Counted from the first letter of the stretch, positions 42,267 through 52,758 are shown. The stretch is DNA of 64,000 nt from Streptococcaceae bacterium AF54-32pH5A (GCA_027682205.1 JAQDAD010000001.1:310001-374000); one strand, 5' to 3'. The notes: generated from the letters alone by a model not told the origin. A program made the numbers and translations.

Positions 42267-43253
42267 TTAGTGGGAAGCATCCCCGTTCCAGATAGAGTTT
42301 TTCACGATCACATAATCAACGTGCTTGAGGTCAGCAACCTTGCGTCCACCTGCGTAGGAAATGGCACTCTGCAGATCTTGCTCCATCTCGGTAAGGGTAT
42401 CTTGCAAATGCCCTTTTGCAGGAAGTAAGATGCGTTTTCCTTCCACATTTTTATAAGCACCCTTTTGATATTGTGAAGCTGAACCATAGTATTCTTTGAA
42501 CTGTTCGCCGTCGACTTCAATCGTCTTTCCTGGGCTTTCGATATGTCCTGCAAATAGGGAACCAATCATGACCATGCTAGCACCGAAACGGATAGACTTG
42601 GCAATGTCGCCATGAGTACGAATCCCTCCATCAGCAATAATCGGTTTGCGAGCCGCCTTAGCACACCAGCGAAGTGCTGCCAACTGCCAACCACCTGTAC
42701 CAAAACCAGTCTTGACCTTGGTGATACAAACCTTACCAGGGCCGATTCCAACCTTGGTAGCATCCGCACCAGCATTTTCCAATTCACGTACTGCTTCTGG
42801 TGTGCCCACATTCCCAGCAATGACAAAAGTATCTGGCAATTCTTTCTTGATATGCTGAATCATAGAAATCACGCTATCTGCATGACCATGAGCAATATCA
42901 ATCGTGATATACTCAGGAGCATCAGCCTTGAGTTGGCTAACAAAATCATACTCGTAGTCCTTGACACCGACGGAAATGGAAGCAATGAGCCCTTGATCGT
43001 GCATGCGTTTGATAAAAGGAATGCGCCCCGCTTCATCAAAACGGTGCATAATGTAGAAGTATCCGCCTTTAGCCAGTTGCTCTGCGACATTCTCATCCAA
43101 AATCGTCTGCATGTTGGCTGGTACAACAGGTAGTTTGAAAGTGTGATTTCCAAGTGTGACACTTGTATCCGCTTCTGAACGGCTTTTAATGACACATTTG
43201 TTTGGGATCAACTGAATATCTTCGTAATCAAAAATTGGAAATTCGTTTAACAT
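42267..43253 (-). CDS. guaC: GMP reductase GuaC
   Basis: Converts GMP to IMP with NADPH. The protein has 328 residues with a TIM-barrel related to IMP dehydrogenase but without CBS domains. Its catalytic cysteine lies in [12 protein letters not shown], and HMFD-like ends are replaced by [10 protein letters not shown] PurBox-like site lies 130 bases upstream. It is transcribed alone. Confidence 0.95.
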   Translation of the reverse strand: MLNEFPIFDYEDIQLIPNKCVIKSRSEADTSVTLGNHTFKLPVVPANMQTILDENVAEQLAKGGYFYIMHRFDEAGRIPFIKRMHDQGLIASISVGVKDYEYDFVSQLKADAPEYITIDIAHGHADSVISMIQHIKKELPDTFVIAGNVGTPEAVRELENAGADATKVGIGPGKVCITKVKTGFGTGGWQLAALRWCAKAARKPIIADGGIRTHGDIAKSIRFGASMVMIGSLFAGHIESPGKTIEVDGEQFKEYYGSASQYQKGAYKNVEGKRILLPAKGHLQDTLTEMEQDLQSAISYAGGRKVADLKHVDYVIVKNSIWNGDASH

Positions 43254-43379
43254 ATCGATGTCTCGTTTCTTTTGTAATGACCTACCTATGCTTGCGCACC
43301 TCTACGTCTTTTACGACGTTTCCTTGATTTATTATAGACCAAAGTACAGATTTTGTCAATTTTAAAAACAAATATTCTA

Positions 43380-43396
43380 TAAACGTTCGTTTTTAT
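43380..43396 (-). promoter_or_regulatory. PurBox-like site upstream of guaC
   Basis: Minus strand AAAAACGAACGTTTA resembles the PurR box core CGAAC with A/T flanks. Single copy with no clear partner. Confidence 0.45.
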
Positions 43397-43476
43397 CGCA
43401 ATCAAAATCTTCTTAAAATCACTAAAAATTATTAGATTCGTAAATTATAGTTGATAACTACCTTAGTCAATCCAAA

Positions 43477-43509
43477 AGTGCGATGATAGTTCCACACCAT
43501 CATCGCACT
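43477..43509 (-). terminator. Terminator of the lipoprotein/TPM gene unit
   Basis: Perfect 11-bp stem AGTGCGATGAT/ATCATCGCACT with an 11-base loop, followed by TTTTGG on the minus strand. Confidence 0.82.
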
Positions 43510-43529
43510 AATTTAGCCTATTTATTATT

Positions 43530-44252
43530 CTAATCCCCTTTAGATGATTTCATTGTAAAGGTATAATACTTGTCTCCGCTATAAGTTATTTTAAAGACCC
43601 CATCTTTTTGTTCACTGTATAGGCTCGCATTTCCAGCAACCTTACCGTCAAATATAATGGTGCCTGTCACATAACTCCATTTAGGAGTGGCAATTTCTTC
43701 TCCTTTATAGGTGATGGTAGAAGTATGATCTGCCTTTAAAGTTGCTTTCAAGGAATCTGGTGCTATTTCTCCAGATGCGTCTGCATCCATTACATCCACT
43801 ACAGACGCGCCTACCCAGTCTCCTAAGAGAGCTTTCTCTTCTTCTGGCAAGAAGTTCTCAGGTTTGGCTGCATCTGTTCCTTCTTTTGCAAGTTTCACAT
43901 CCATTGAAGTACCGACAAGCTCTTTCAAGATGCTTTCAAATGCAATCGTATCTTTACCAAGCTTGCCAACCATATCAGTATTTTCAATAGTAAGAGTTAA
44001 CGTGTTATCATCATTTTTCCATCTACCTTCTGCAGTTGTTCCCTCTACGTTTAGTTTCGCCTTGCCTCCATTCATCAATTCGAGTTTGAAGCCAGCCATA
44101 TCATCACCAGAGAGCGTTACTCCCATGGCCGTTCCACTAACAGCTACGTATTTTCCCACTAAGGCATCGTCCGCTCTTCCACCTGATTTTCCACAAGCTC
44201 CAAGCGTGATAAGTAACAGAAGTGCCAATATCAAGCTAAATAATTTTTTCAT
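43530..44252 (-). CDS. Lipoprotein at the end of the SPFH/TPM cluster
   Basis: Protein of 240 residues with the lipobox LGAC (Cys20) after a signal peptide. Two repeated domains of the form GKYVAVSG...LELMNGGKAKLNVEG and GDWVGASV...LKADHTSTITYKG suggest a duplicated beta-rich fold. No enzyme motif is visible. It is the last gene of the cluster and is followed by a good terminator. Confidence 0.8.
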   Translation of the reverse strand: MKKLFSLILALLLLITLGACGKSGGRADDALVGKYVAVSGTAMGVTLSGDDMAGFKLELMNGGKAKLNVEGTTAEGRWKNDDNTLTLTIENTDMVGKLGKDTIAFESILKELVGTSMDVKLAKEGTDAAKPENFLPEEEKALLGDWVGASVVDVMDADASGEIAPDSLKATLKADHTSTITYKGEEIATPKWSYVTGTIIFDGKVAGNASLYSEQKDGVFKITYSGDKYYTFTMKSSKGD

Positions 44253-44317
44253 TTTGAAATCTTCCCTTTCTCCTAAAATAGATTTGAAAGTCTATCTCAT
44301 TCACTCGTCTATTCTAA

Positions 44318-45481
44318 TCAAAACTTGCCTCCTGCACCACCATGAGTTCTTCCTGATGAAGATGTGTGAGTACTGCTACCTCCAGAAGAAGATTTACTCT
44401 CTTTGGGACGAGCCACCTTATCAATCGTTTTATATAGAAACTTTTCTTCTGCTTGAGTGACAGTGAGACTATTTTCTACAATATAATTTGTCGCTGCCAC
44501 ATCTGGAGCCACACTTTTGAGTTGACCAGCCATACTTGAAACAACTACAAAGGCTGTGACAAGACCTACACCTAGAGATAGGGGCACCCATATCCAACTT
44601 AGCGGTTCCTTAGGAAGATTTCCTTTGTCATAAGGTTTATCTGTCTTAGCCTGCGTTAAGAACTTATCGCTCAGTTCTACAAAACTGCTAAATGCTTGCT
44701 CATATTCTCCGTTGCTTAGTTTCGGAACGAACCGATCAGACATATATTCTAAACCTGCATCGGTAAATGCTCGAATCGCATAACCTGTTGTGGTGATATG
44801 CCAATCCCGTTCCTTCATACTTAACAACAACAATAAACCACTATGGTCCTCACCCTGACCATAACCATTATAGTCAAAATAATCATCTGCAAAGGCTTCT
44901 GGTGTCTTCCCTCCCAGATCCTTGACAGTCACAATAACAAGGTCACATTTCTGCCGCTCACTAATCTCATCAAGTTTACTTAATAAATCTTTTTCTTCTG
45001 CATCACTCAGTAAATCCGCTTCATCCACGAGACGCTTCAGGGGTCCAAACTTAGCAGCAATAGCAGTCAAACTGCGGTGGGCACTGTCATACCAACTACT
45101 ATTGCTATGATAAACTCCTTTGATAAAGGTATCCCAAAAATCTCCCAGAAGCTCTTTTGCTTTTCCCTTGTAGCAGATAGTTCTATAATCTTTAGACTTC
45201 CCTATTATCAGAAGAATAGCATCTTCCTTCCCTTTCTTGAAGAAATCCGTTGTATATTGAGTTACATCATCATACGAGTCAGCAATGAGCAGATAAGATT
45301 TGAACTGATGCTCTTTGTAAATAGCTTGTGCTTCTTCTTCTAGTTTGCTTTTCTCATTGGATGATAGGAGGCCGGCCTCATCATAAATTAAAGTTTGACT
45401 TGACATGTCAGCTGACACAATCCCAATCAAAGTAAAAGCGAGAAAAACCGCAAGAAGGGAAGACAGTAGTTTTTTCATCAT
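44318..45481 (-). CDS. TPM-domain membrane protein (YdjH-like)
   Basis: Protein of 387 residues with a signal peptide (LLAVFLAFTLIGIVSA), two TPM-like domains (first with IYDEAGLLSSNEKSKLEEEA, second with LVDEADLLSDAEEKDLL), a membrane helix (LSLGVGLVTAFVVVSSMAG) and a Gly/Ser/His-rich tail. TPM domains are found in envelope-maintenance and photosystem repair proteins. It is third in a unit like the B. subtilis ydjGHI genes. Two ATGs lie in a row; the first is used here. Confidence 0.82.
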   Translation of the reverse strand: MMKKLLSSLLAVFLAFTLIGIVSADMSSQTLIYDEAGLLSSNEKSKLEEEAQAIYKEHQFKSYLLIADSYDDVTQYTTDFFKKGKEDAILLIIGKSKDYRTICYKGKAKELLGDFWDTFIKGVYHSNSSWYDSAHRSLTAIAAKFGPLKRLVDEADLLSDAEEKDLLSKLDEISERQKCDLVIVTVKDLGGKTPEAFADDYFDYNGYGQGEDHSGLLLLLSMKERDWHITTTGYAIRAFTDAGLEYMSDRFVPKLSNGEYEQAFSSFVELSDKFLTQAKTDKPYDKGNLPKEPLSWIWVPLSLGVGLVTAFVVVSSMAGQLKSVAPDVAATNYIVENSLTVTQAEEKFLYKTIDKVARPKESKSSSGGSSTHTSSSGRTHGGAGGKF

Positions 45482-45491
45482 ATCTTCCTCC

Positions 45492-46577
45492 TTACATTAG
45501 ATAAATCAACCAAACGATGCCATAGCAAACAATAAAAGTAAGCATTGCAATCGTCATAAAATAGCGCCAGTAGACTCGTTTATCCAAGGGAAGGTTGCCT
45601 ACAAATTTTCCTGTTTGACCATTCATAGCAAAAACGTACTTTTCATTATTCCAAGTTGTGTTTAACAACCAGACTGGATAAAGGACATACTTGGCTTTGC
45701 TATTTTTAAACTCAACATGGCTACTTTCTGGAGTTACCATTGTAAAGCCAGTCACCGTAGCTGCAAACCTAGACACTGTACTCCTTTTCGCACGTTCTTG
45801 AGCATGTTCGATACTTTCTTCTGCCGTCACATCATAACGCTCGGCCAAATAACCTGCTAAATAGGCTGTTTGAAAGTCAACTGCTTTTGAAACATCAAAA
45901 GGTTCAATGGATTCCATCAAGGTATTGTCCATACTTTTAGAACCGTCAACAGGTAGATGAGAAAAGGCTAACTGACCAGAACGAAGGACAGAGTAAAAAT
46001 CAGTTTGGGTGTAATTGTAATCTTTGTCACTCCAAGTCGTTATCCTAGTTGCTTTGTACTTAATATCCGCATCCACTTCTGTATTAAATAGCCAAAATGG
46101 AACGTAAACACCCTTTATTTCATCAATATGATTCTGATCCTTAAAAATTTTTGGCAATAAACGCTTGCCAAGAAGGTGCTTGTTCAACGCTTCTCTGGCA
46201 GCTTTCTTATCCAGTTTAAAAGGAATAACCAACTCTGGTTTCAAATCACCTATCAGACGTTCCTTGAGAACAACTGGATTATCACAATAAGGGCAAGTTG
46301 TCGCAGCAGTATTTTCATCAGCAATCAATTGTCCACCACAGGAATTGCAAATAAAGACGTTCAACTGTTCATCATCCTCTTGCCATTCTTCAGTAGAGTA
46401 GGTTGTTGAAGTTGACTCAGTAGAAGACTGTACACCTACCAAACCTTCATCCATGTGCTTGAGACTTTCCATTTCATATTCAGAGTCACAGTAAGGACAC
46501 TTCATTTTTTGGATTTTCGTATCAAAGGCTAAAGCACCGCCACAACAAGGACATTTGTATTCTAAATTATCAGCCAT
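45492..46577 (-). CDS. Zinc-ribbon membrane protein (YdjG-like)
   Basis: Protein of 361 residues with two N-terminal zinc ribbons (CPCCGGALAF ... CPYCDSEYE; CNSCGGQLIA ... CPYCDNPVV) and one C-terminal membrane helix (FMTIAMLTFIVCYGIVWLIYL). The middle part is of the YdjG type. It probably docks an SPFH partner to the membrane. It follows the SPFH gene by 48 bases. Confidence 0.82.
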   Translation of the reverse strand: MADNLEYKCPCCGGALAFDTKIQKMKCPYCDSEYEMESLKHMDEGLVGVQSSTESTSTTYSTEEWQEDDEQLNVFICNSCGGQLIADENTAATTCPYCDNPVVLKERLIGDLKPELVIPFKLDKKAAREALNKHLLGKRLLPKIFKDQNHIDEIKGVYVPFWLFNTEVDADIKYKATRITTWSDKDYNYTQTDFYSVLRSGQLAFSHLPVDGSKSMDNTLMESIEPFDVSKAVDFQTAYLAGYLAERYDVTAEESIEHAQERAKRSTVSRFAATVTGFTMVTPESSHVEFKNSKAKYVLYPVWLLNTTWNNEKYVFAMNGQTGKFVGNLPLDKRVYWRYFMTIAMLTFIVCYGIVWLIYLM

Positions 46578-46625
46578 GTCATCATCTCCTCTCCCGACAC
46601 TAAGCCAATCTAGAGTTGTCCTGTT

Positions 46626-47942
46626 CTAAAACGTTGACCCGCATTCAGGACAGAATTTCGGTGCCTGGCCAGAATCTGGAACTTTCCAACCACAGTTACT
46701 ACAATGTTTTGCTTGATGAACTATCGTTTTGGGACTGCCACAATTTGAACAGAATTTACCTGTATTTACTGTGCCACATGAACAAGTCCAGCTATTGTCC
46801 ACTGGTTTTGGACTGCCACACTCTGGGCAGAATTTACCCGTAGCTTCATGCCCATTTGGACAGATCCACTTATTGACATTCGGAGTGGCTGTTGCTGCTT
46901 GATTGGTTGCTTGTGCTTGGTTAGCAGCCTGTTCTTGTCCCATAGCAAAGAGATTTTGTGCATTCATGCCACCGCCTGCATTGGCTGCCATGCCAAAGCC
47001 CATAAAGCCAGTCATAGCTCCTGCTTCATTGCTTGCGGCTGCCTTCATAGCGTCTGCCTGTGCACCAACTAAGGTTGCGGCCGCCATAGTCGGATCTTTC
47101 ATAATAGCAGTACGTTGAGCCTGCTTAATCATTTCGGCATCTTCTTCTGGGAGAGTAACAGAGCCGAGTGCAATGCTAATGACTTTAAGACCACGAAGTT
47201 GACCCCATTTTTCTGAGAGAGTTTCATTGAGGGCATTTTCTAATTCTGTATTGTGGCTGACAATTTGATTCGGTCTCAATTCCATATCAGATAACTTAGC
47301 AAATGAAGGTTGCAAGGCACTGATAAATTCCGTTTTCAACTGTGAGTCAATTTCTTCACGCAAATACTCTCTTTCAACATTTCCACAAACATTTGTATAA
47401 AACAAAAGCGGGTCAACAATCTTGTAAGAATAAATCCCTGAGCAACGAACAGAAACGTCAAGATCTAAACCAATCTTAGAATCTACCACACGAAATGGAA
47501 TTGGGTTTGGTGTACCGAATTTATTATCAATTAATTCTTTTGTATTAAAATAATATACACGCTGATCTTTGCCAGTATCGCCTCCATAAGTGAAACGTTT
47601 CCCAATTTGTTTGAAAGTATCCTTGATAGAATCCCCAAGATTTCCTGTAAAAATACTTGGTTCGCTAGATGTATCATAAGTGAACTCACCTGGTTCGGCA
47701 CAAACTTCTACAACCTTACCTTGCTCAACAATCATCATACACTGACCATCAGCTACCGCAATACCTGAACCATTGGAAATAATATTATCACTGCCCTTAG
47801 TATTGGAGGATCGACCAGAGACCCGCTTTTGCCCCTTGACAACCATGACAGATTTGTCCATAGACTCACAATAGAAAAATTCTTTCCATTGATCGGCTAA
47901 TACACCACCTACAGCTCCTAGACCTGCTTTGATAAGTCCCAT
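46626..47942 (-). CDS. SPFH-domain protein with C-terminal zinc ribbons (YdjI-like)
   Basis: Protein of 438 residues. An SPFH (band-7-like) domain fills the first 300 residues (around IPFRVVDSKIGLDLDVSVRCSG). A low-complexity Ala/Gln/Asn linker and three zinc-ribbon elements follow (GKFCPECGSPKP, GKFCSNCGSPK, KFCPECGSTF). YdjI in B. subtilis interacts with YdjG and a PspA-like protein in membrane stress. No pspA gene is adjacent here; a PspC-like gene lies at 14553. Confidence 0.85.
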   Translation of the reverse strand: MGLIKAGLGAVGGVLADQWKEFFYCESMDKSVMVVKGQKRVSGRSSNTKGSDNIISNGSGIAVADGQCMMIVEQGKVVEVCAEPGEFTYDTSSEPSIFTGNLGDSIKDTFKQIGKRFTYGGDTGKDQRVYYFNTKELIDNKFGTPNPIPFRVVDSKIGLDLDVSVRCSGIYSYKIVDPLLFYTNVCGNVEREYLREEIDSQLKTEFISALQPSFAKLSDMELRPNQIVSHNTELENALNETLSEKWGQLRGLKVISIALGSVTLPEEDAEMIKQAQRTAIMKDPTMAAATLVGAQADAMKAAASNEAGAMTGFMGFGMAANAGGGMNAQNLFAMGQEQAANQAQATNQAATATPNVNKWICPNGHEATGKFCPECGSPKPVDNSWTCSCGTVNTGKFCSNCGSPKTIVHQAKHCSNCGWKVPDSGQAPKFCPECGSTF

Positions 47943-48649
47943 ATTGTACCTCTTTTCTTTTTATCAGTGATCCATTAATAACTCACTTGCCTACCGCCTT
48001 TCTATTTTAAATAATCCTTTCCACCTCCCATTCATTGTGATTACTGGTATGAGCGATTCTATGCATATCGACTATTAAAAATATTGTTGACAACTAGTCA
48101 ATTATAACTCAAAAAAGCTCACTTAGACCCCGACTGCAAGTAGCAAAACATGCGAAGGTAGTCTAAATGAGCCACTTACAGTATAATTCTAGCTGTCATC
48201 AGCTACAACTCTCAGTAAGCTAACAAGGAGAGTGTAGAAAGCGAAAGAACGACGTTAAATGGATAATTCTAATATTTATATGATGATGGTGAGGTTCTAT
48301 CAGCTTGTTTTCAATAGACAAACTACTCATAAAACCTCTTAAACAGTATCTTGGACTTTTAAGCACTCAAATGCCACTTAGTCTTTATATATTAAGCGAA
48401 TGGTAATCTGTGTAAATGAGGCTCTCCTAATGATAAATCCCACTAATAAACCGCCTTACTTCAAACTCACTTTAAAATGTAATCGTTACCAATTTCTATC
48501 TTTATTTTACCTTTTTTTCTAGGATTTTGCATGTTCTATACTGAATTTTTAAAATTTTTAGACAATTGTTTTTATTATGTCTAATTAATTTTCGGAAATC
48601 ACTATATATAAAAACATGTGAAAGGATAGCCGTTTAGGGTCTACTCAGC
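47943..48649. other. Long gene-free gap between the SPFH cluster and the YciO-like gene
   Basis: 707 bases. I see a 5-bp-arm dyad TTGACAACTAGTCAA at 48087-48101 near the SPFH promoter and a strong terminator at 48111-48172. About 470 bases (48173-48649) have no ORF with a ribosome site. This stretch could be a long 3' leader of the leu-side transcript or hold a small RNA. Promoter calls here are too weak to report. Confidence 0.6.
48111..48172 (-). terminator. Strong terminator in the 707-base gap
   Basis: Minus strand stem GCTCATTTAGAC/GTCTAAGTGAGC (one mismatch in 12) with a structured 32-base loop, followed by TTTTTTGAG. Confidence 0.85.
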
Positions 48650-49429
48650 TTAATAATATTCACCCTGACGATAATCCCATGAGTTAAAGGTATCTGACAA
48701 GTGCATCATAATCTTATCAATGTCAAGCCCTTTACGGATTACAACTGGTGCTGGTGAAGTTGAGCGTGCTCCATCTTGTTCTGGGATAAGCTTGCCGTCT
48801 TTATCGACCATAGACACCATCACACCTTGCTCGTAGCGAGTTTCAATCGTTTTGTCAGGTTGGATGGATGCCACATAGTCGTCTGCTTCGATGACAAGGT
48901 CCACTGCTCCTTCGATACGTTCTCCAATCCCTTCCACCTTACCGCGGTTACCTTTTCCAGATGGGTTAGCTGATGAGGCATAGACCATTTTGCCTTCTTC
49001 CCAAAGCTTGGCAGCCAATTGTTCACCTGCTTTCCCAAACTTGATGACAAAACAGCTAGTACCACGAACGTCAGTCATAAGCTCTTCACGGCCATCACCG
49101 TAAGCTTTGAGTTTTTCAAAGGCCTCTGGTTTCCATGGAAGGATACAACCGAGGAGCATATCTTCATCCCAATGTTTTTGGTAGAAGGCTTCAATTTCAG
49201 GGTTAAGTTGTGCTAAAGCGCGAAGCTCATCCATACTACCACAGAGGACAACTCCTGGTTTGTTCCGGTTACGTTCTTTAGCTTCAAACTTACGTTCAAG
49301 ACCAGCCTTGTCGCTAGTCATGATGATGTAACCAACTTTGGTAGGACAAACGATACAACCGCCCTCACCTTTTAAAATGTCATAGCCTTCTTGAGAAAGT
49401 GTTCCTGTCCATTGAATGTGTTTTGTCAT
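48650..49429 (-). CDS. YciO/YrdC-like (Sua5-family) nucleotide-binding protein
   Basis: Protein of 259 residues of the YrdC-like fold; relatives make threonylcarbamoyl-AMP for tRNA t6A modification or are YciO-type proteins with unknown reaction. It has the phosphate-binding pattern GGCIVCPTKVGYIIM and SSANPSGKGNRG. The start at 49429 follows GAAAAGGAAATAA; the longer ORF to 49498 overlaps leuD without a ribosome site. It lies 25 bases after leuD and may be read from the leu promoter. Confidence 0.78.
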   Translation of the reverse strand: MTKHIQWTGTLSQEGYDILKGEGGCIVCPTKVGYIIMTSDKAGLERKFEAKERNRNKPGVVLCGSMDELRALAQLNPEIEAFYQKHWDEDMLLGCILPWKPEAFEKLKAYGDGREELMTDVRGTSCFVIKFGKAGEQLAAKLWEEGKMVYASSANPSGKGNRGKVEGIGERIEGAVDLVIEADDYVASIQPDKTIETRYEQGVMVSMVDKDGKLIPEQDGARSTSPAPVVIRKGLDIDKIMMHLSDTFNSWDYRQGEYY

Positions 49430-49454
49430 AGTTTTATTTCCTTTTCTATTTTTC

Positions 49455-50048
49455 CTAATCCTGCCAGTAGGCTGGGCGTTGCTTTTCATAAGCAGCAATC
49501 AAATCTTCATACTGCAAGGTAATACCGATATCATCCAAACCATTTAAGAGCTTGTGTTTCCATTCACTATCGATTTCAAAAGTGAATTCTCCAACTGGTG
49601 AGATGATTTTCTGTTGTTCCAAGTCCACGGTTACCTGATCGCTTGGTTGTAACTGGGCTAGTTTCTCTCTAACCTCTCTGGGCTGGACAATAGGTAACAT
49701 ACCATTATTGAGTTCATTATTGTAATGAATATCACCAAAAGACCCTGCAATCACGACTTTAAAACCATAGTCAGCTAAAGCCCAAGCTGCGTGTTCCCTG
49801 GACGATCCTGCGCCAAAGTTATCCCCTGAGATGAGAATACTGGCTTTACGGTATTCTGGTCGGTTAAAGACAAAGTCTGGATCTTCAGTATACTTGTCGT
49901 CTAAATAACGCCAAGCATACATGAGGTACTTACCAAAGCCTTTCTTATCAATTAACTTGAGAAACTGCTTGGGAAGGATTTGGTCAGTGTCGATATTATC
50001 ATTCATGAGAGGAACGGTCGTTCCCGTATAAACTGTAAATTTCTCCAT
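49455..50048 (-). CDS. leuD: 3-isopropylmalate dehydratase small subunit
   Basis: Small subunit (197 residues, normal length) of isopropylmalate isomerase in leucine synthesis. The swivel-domain loop [15 protein letters not shown] is intact. Starts nine bases after leuC; last true leu gene of the operon. Confidence 0.95.
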   Translation of the reverse strand: MEKFTVYTGTTVPLMNDNIDTDQILPKQFLKLIDKKGFGKYLMYAWRYLDDKYTEDPDFVFNRPEYRKASILISGDNFGAGSSREHAAWALADYGFKVVIAGSFGDIHYNNELNNGMLPIVQPREVREKLAQLQPSDQVTVDLEQQKIISPVGEFTFEIDSEWKHKLLNGLDDIGITLQYEDLIAAYEKQRPAYWQD

Positions 50049-50057
50049 ATCCTCTCC

Positions 50058-51440
50058 TTACTGGGCTTCTGGCATCTGCCGAACATCTACGAAGCGCCCT
50101 GCGATAGCTGCCGCAGCTGCCATGGCTGGACTGCAGAGATGGGTCTTAGCACCAAATCCTTGTCTATCTTCAAAATTTCGATTGCTAGTTGAAGCACAGT
50201 GGACACCATCTGGAACCTTGTCAGGATTCATCCCTAGGCACATAGAGCAACCTGGGTCTCTCCACTCAAAACCAGCATCCAGAAAGACCTTGTCCAAACC
50301 CAACTTCTCAGCAGCTCGTTTCACAGGACGAGAGCCTGGAACTACGATTGCTGTTAGATTGGGAGCTATTTTCTTTCCTTTGACAAATCGCGCAGCCAGT
50401 TGTAAGTCACTGAGACGAGCATTGGTACAAGACCCGATAAAGATATAACCTAGTTCAATATCTGCTGGCTTTTGACCTGGCTCCAAGTCCATGTAATGAT
50501 ATGCTCGTTCATCATTCATATCCTTAATTTCTGGGAAGCTACTGTCAAAGTCAACCCCCATAGCAGGATTGGTTCCCCAAGTCACCATGGGAGCTAAGTT
50601 TGAGACATCCATCCGGATAACTTTATCATAGACAGCATCCTTATCACTGACAAGGGTCTTCCAGTCGGCAACTGCCTCCTCGAAATCCTCTGGAACACAT
50701 TCTCGTCCTTTAAGATAGTCATAGGTGGTCTGATCCGGATTCATAATCCCCATCTTAGAGCCAAACTCGATGGACATATTGCAGATGGTCATTCGCTCTT
50801 CCATGGTCAAAGCATCAATCGCTTGCCCACGATATTCCACCACATAGCCTACACCACAGGCAACGCCGTACTTGGCAATCAAGGCGAGAATATAATCCTT
50901 GGAATAAACTCCTTTTTGAGGAACACCAGTGAATTCTACCAGCATTTTCTTGGGTTTAACTTGCCAGAGTGTCTGGGTAGCAAAGACATGCTCGACCTCA
51001 CTGGTCCCAATCCCAAAAGCGATAGCTCCGAAAGCTCCGTGAGTAGCTGTGTGGCTATCTCCACAGACGATGAATTTTCCTGGTTGGGTCCGTCCTGTTT
51101 CTGGACCTACCATGTGAACGATTCCCTGCTTTTCAGAACCGTGCGCTGCATGTTCAATCCCAAACTCCTCAACATTTTCAGCAAGTTTATCAATTTGAGC
51201 CTTAGAAATCACATCTCGTATATCGTATATATTAACCGTCGGGACATTGTGGTCAAAGGTTCCAAATGTCAAGTCTGGTCGTCTCAATCTGCGTCCTGCA
51301 TCTCGCAATCCTTGAAAAGCCTGAGGACTGGTCACCTCGTGAATATAGTGTTGATCCACATACATGAGTTGGGGCTGCCCCTCTTCTCCTGTGATGACAT
51401 GACGGTCCCATAATTTATCAAAAATCGATTTTCCTGCCAT
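50058..51440 (-). CDS. leuC: 3-isopropylmalate dehydratase large subunit
   Basis: Aconitase-type large subunit of 460 residues that binds a [4Fe-4S] cluster. The cluster cysteines are visible in IGSCTNAR and in [10 protein letters not shown]. It follows the DUF1294 gene by four bases and precedes leuD. Confidence 0.96.
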   Translation of the reverse strand: MAGKSIFDKLWDRHVITGEEGQPQLMYVDQHYIHEVTSPQAFQGLRDAGRRLRRPDLTFGTFDHNVPTVNIYDIRDVISKAQIDKLAENVEEFGIEHAAHGSEKQGIVHMVGPETGRTQPGKFIVCGDSHTATHGAFGAIAFGIGTSEVEHVFATQTLWQVKPKKMLVEFTGVPQKGVYSKDYILALIAKYGVACGVGYVVEYRGQAIDALTMEERMTICNMSIEFGSKMGIMNPDQTTYDYLKGRECVPEDFEEAVADWKTLVSDKDAVYDKVIRMDVSNLAPMVTWGTNPAMGVDFDSSFPEIKDMNDERAYHYMDLEPGQKPADIELGYIFIGSCTNARLSDLQLAARFVKGKKIAPNLTAIVVPGSRPVKRAAEKLGLDKVFLDAGFEWRDPGCSMCLGMNPDKVPDGVHCASTSNRNFEDRQGFGAKTHLCSPAMAAAAAIAGRFVDVRQMPEAQ

Positions 51441-51443
51441 TCA

Positions 51444-51713
51444 TTACCTCCAAATGAAATATAGGGCTACTAGTGTGGTTACCATCCCAAGGAACCAAAC
51501 CGTTTTAAAATACCATTTTCGAGTCTTGTGGTGAAAGGTCATTCCTGCTAACCAGGCACCAAATCCACCACAGACAAGTGCTATAGTCAAGAGAATTTTC
51601 TCTGGGATGCGCCAAGCACCTCTTCTTGCCTTGGATTTGTCAATGCCGTAAATCAAGAAAATTAGCAAATTCCAAATCAAGAGGGCAAGAGTCATTTCTT
51701 CATTTATCTTCAT
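51444..51713 (-). CDS. DUF1294 membrane protein inside the leu operon
   Basis: Protein of 89 residues with two to three membrane helices and the DUF1294 motifs YGIDKSKARRGAWRIPE and GGFGAWLAGM. Its start overlaps the leuB stop by four bases and it ends four bases before leuC. It has no known enzymatic role in leucine synthesis. Confidence 0.88.
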   Translation of the reverse strand: MKINEEMTLALLIWNLLIFLIYGIDKSKARRGAWRIPEKILLTIALVCGGFGAWLAGMTFHHKTRKWYFKTVWFLGMVTTLVALYFIWR

Positions 51714-52747
51714 AGTCTAGCGATAATGGCTTCCGTCATTTCCTTAGTCGAAGCCTGTCCTCCTATATCTCTTGTTAAAATGCCAGCTGCTAAACTAGCT
51801 TCAACAGCATGTTCGATACGCTCTGCATCCTCATAACGACCAAAGCTATCTCTCAACATCATGGCAACTGACAAAATCATGGAAATAGGATTGGCAATTC
51901 CTTGACCTGCAATATCAGGCGCTGAACCGTGAATAGGTTCATAGAGACTCGGTCCATTTTCAGAATGACTTGCTGATGGCATGACTCCAAGTGTGCCTGA
52001 TAGAACGCTTGATTCATCAGATAAGATGTCGCCGAAAAGATTCTCCGTTACAATAACATCAAACTTGGTAGGATTGGTAATCATGAGCATAGCAGCTGAG
52101 TCCACCAACTGGTGTTCCAAGGTCACGTCTGGAAAATCCTGCGCGACTTCCTCAGCCACTCTTCGCCAGAGTTTCGACGTTGCTAACACATTCTGCTTAT
52201 CGATGCTGGTAACGATTTTTCTCCGACTTCTTGCAATTTCAAAGGCCTTGCGAAGAATCCGCTCCACTTCCTCATAGCTGTAGTCGTTGATATCACGCGC
52301 TTTAAGCTCTTCAAGAATATGATCTCCAAAGTAAATCCCTCCTGTCAACTCACGCACCACGACAAAGTCTACACCAGCAATTCGTTCTGGTTTGAGTGGT
52401 GACAAATGCTTGAGACTCTCAAAAATCTTGACGGGGCGAATATTGGCATAGAGATTGAGTTCCTTTCGGAGAGCCAGCAAGCCTTGTTCGGGCCGAACCG
52501 CTGCACCATCATACTGAGGACTACCAATAGCTGCTAGGAGAATTGCATCTGCTTCCCTACTTGCCTTGAGGGTTTCATCGGGTAAGGGGTAACCCGTAGC
52601 ATCAATACCTGCACCTCCAAAAGGGCGTCTGTCTATTTCATAGACAAATCCTGTTTTTTCAGCTAGGGCCTCCAGAACTTCCAAACCAGCTTCCATAATT
52701 TCTGGACCGATTCCATCACCTGCTAGAGCCACTATTTTCTTTGTCAT
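51710..52747 (-). CDS. leuB: 3-isopropylmalate dehydrogenase
   Basis: NAD-dependent oxidative decarboxylase of 345 residues. Motifs GDGIGPEI, ELTGGIYFG and GSAPDIAGQGIANP are complete. Second gene of the leu operon, 11 bases after leuA. Confidence 0.96.
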   Translation of the reverse strand: MTKKIVALAGDGIGPEIMEAGLEVLEALAEKTGFVYEIDRRPFGGAGIDATGYPLPDETLKASREADAILLAAIGSPQYDGAAVRPEQGLLALRKELNLYANIRPVKIFESLKHLSPLKPERIAGVDFVVVRELTGGIYFGDHILEELKARDINDYSYEEVERILRKAFEIARSRRKIVTSIDKQNVLATSKLWRRVAEEVAQDFPDVTLEHQLVDSAAMLMITNPTKFDVIVTENLFGDILSDESSVLSGTLGVMPSASHSENGPSLYEPIHGSAPDIAGQGIANPISMILSVAMMLRDSFGRYEDAERIEHAVEASLAAGILTRDIGGQASTKEMTEAIIARL

Positions 52748-52758
52748 AGCATTCTCCT

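Noticed and set aside
48290..48345. Short plus-strand ORF (MMMVRFYQLVFNRQTTHKTS)
   Set aside because: No ribosome site or promoter and its ATG run is low complexity; it looks like a chance reading frame or a decayed fragment.
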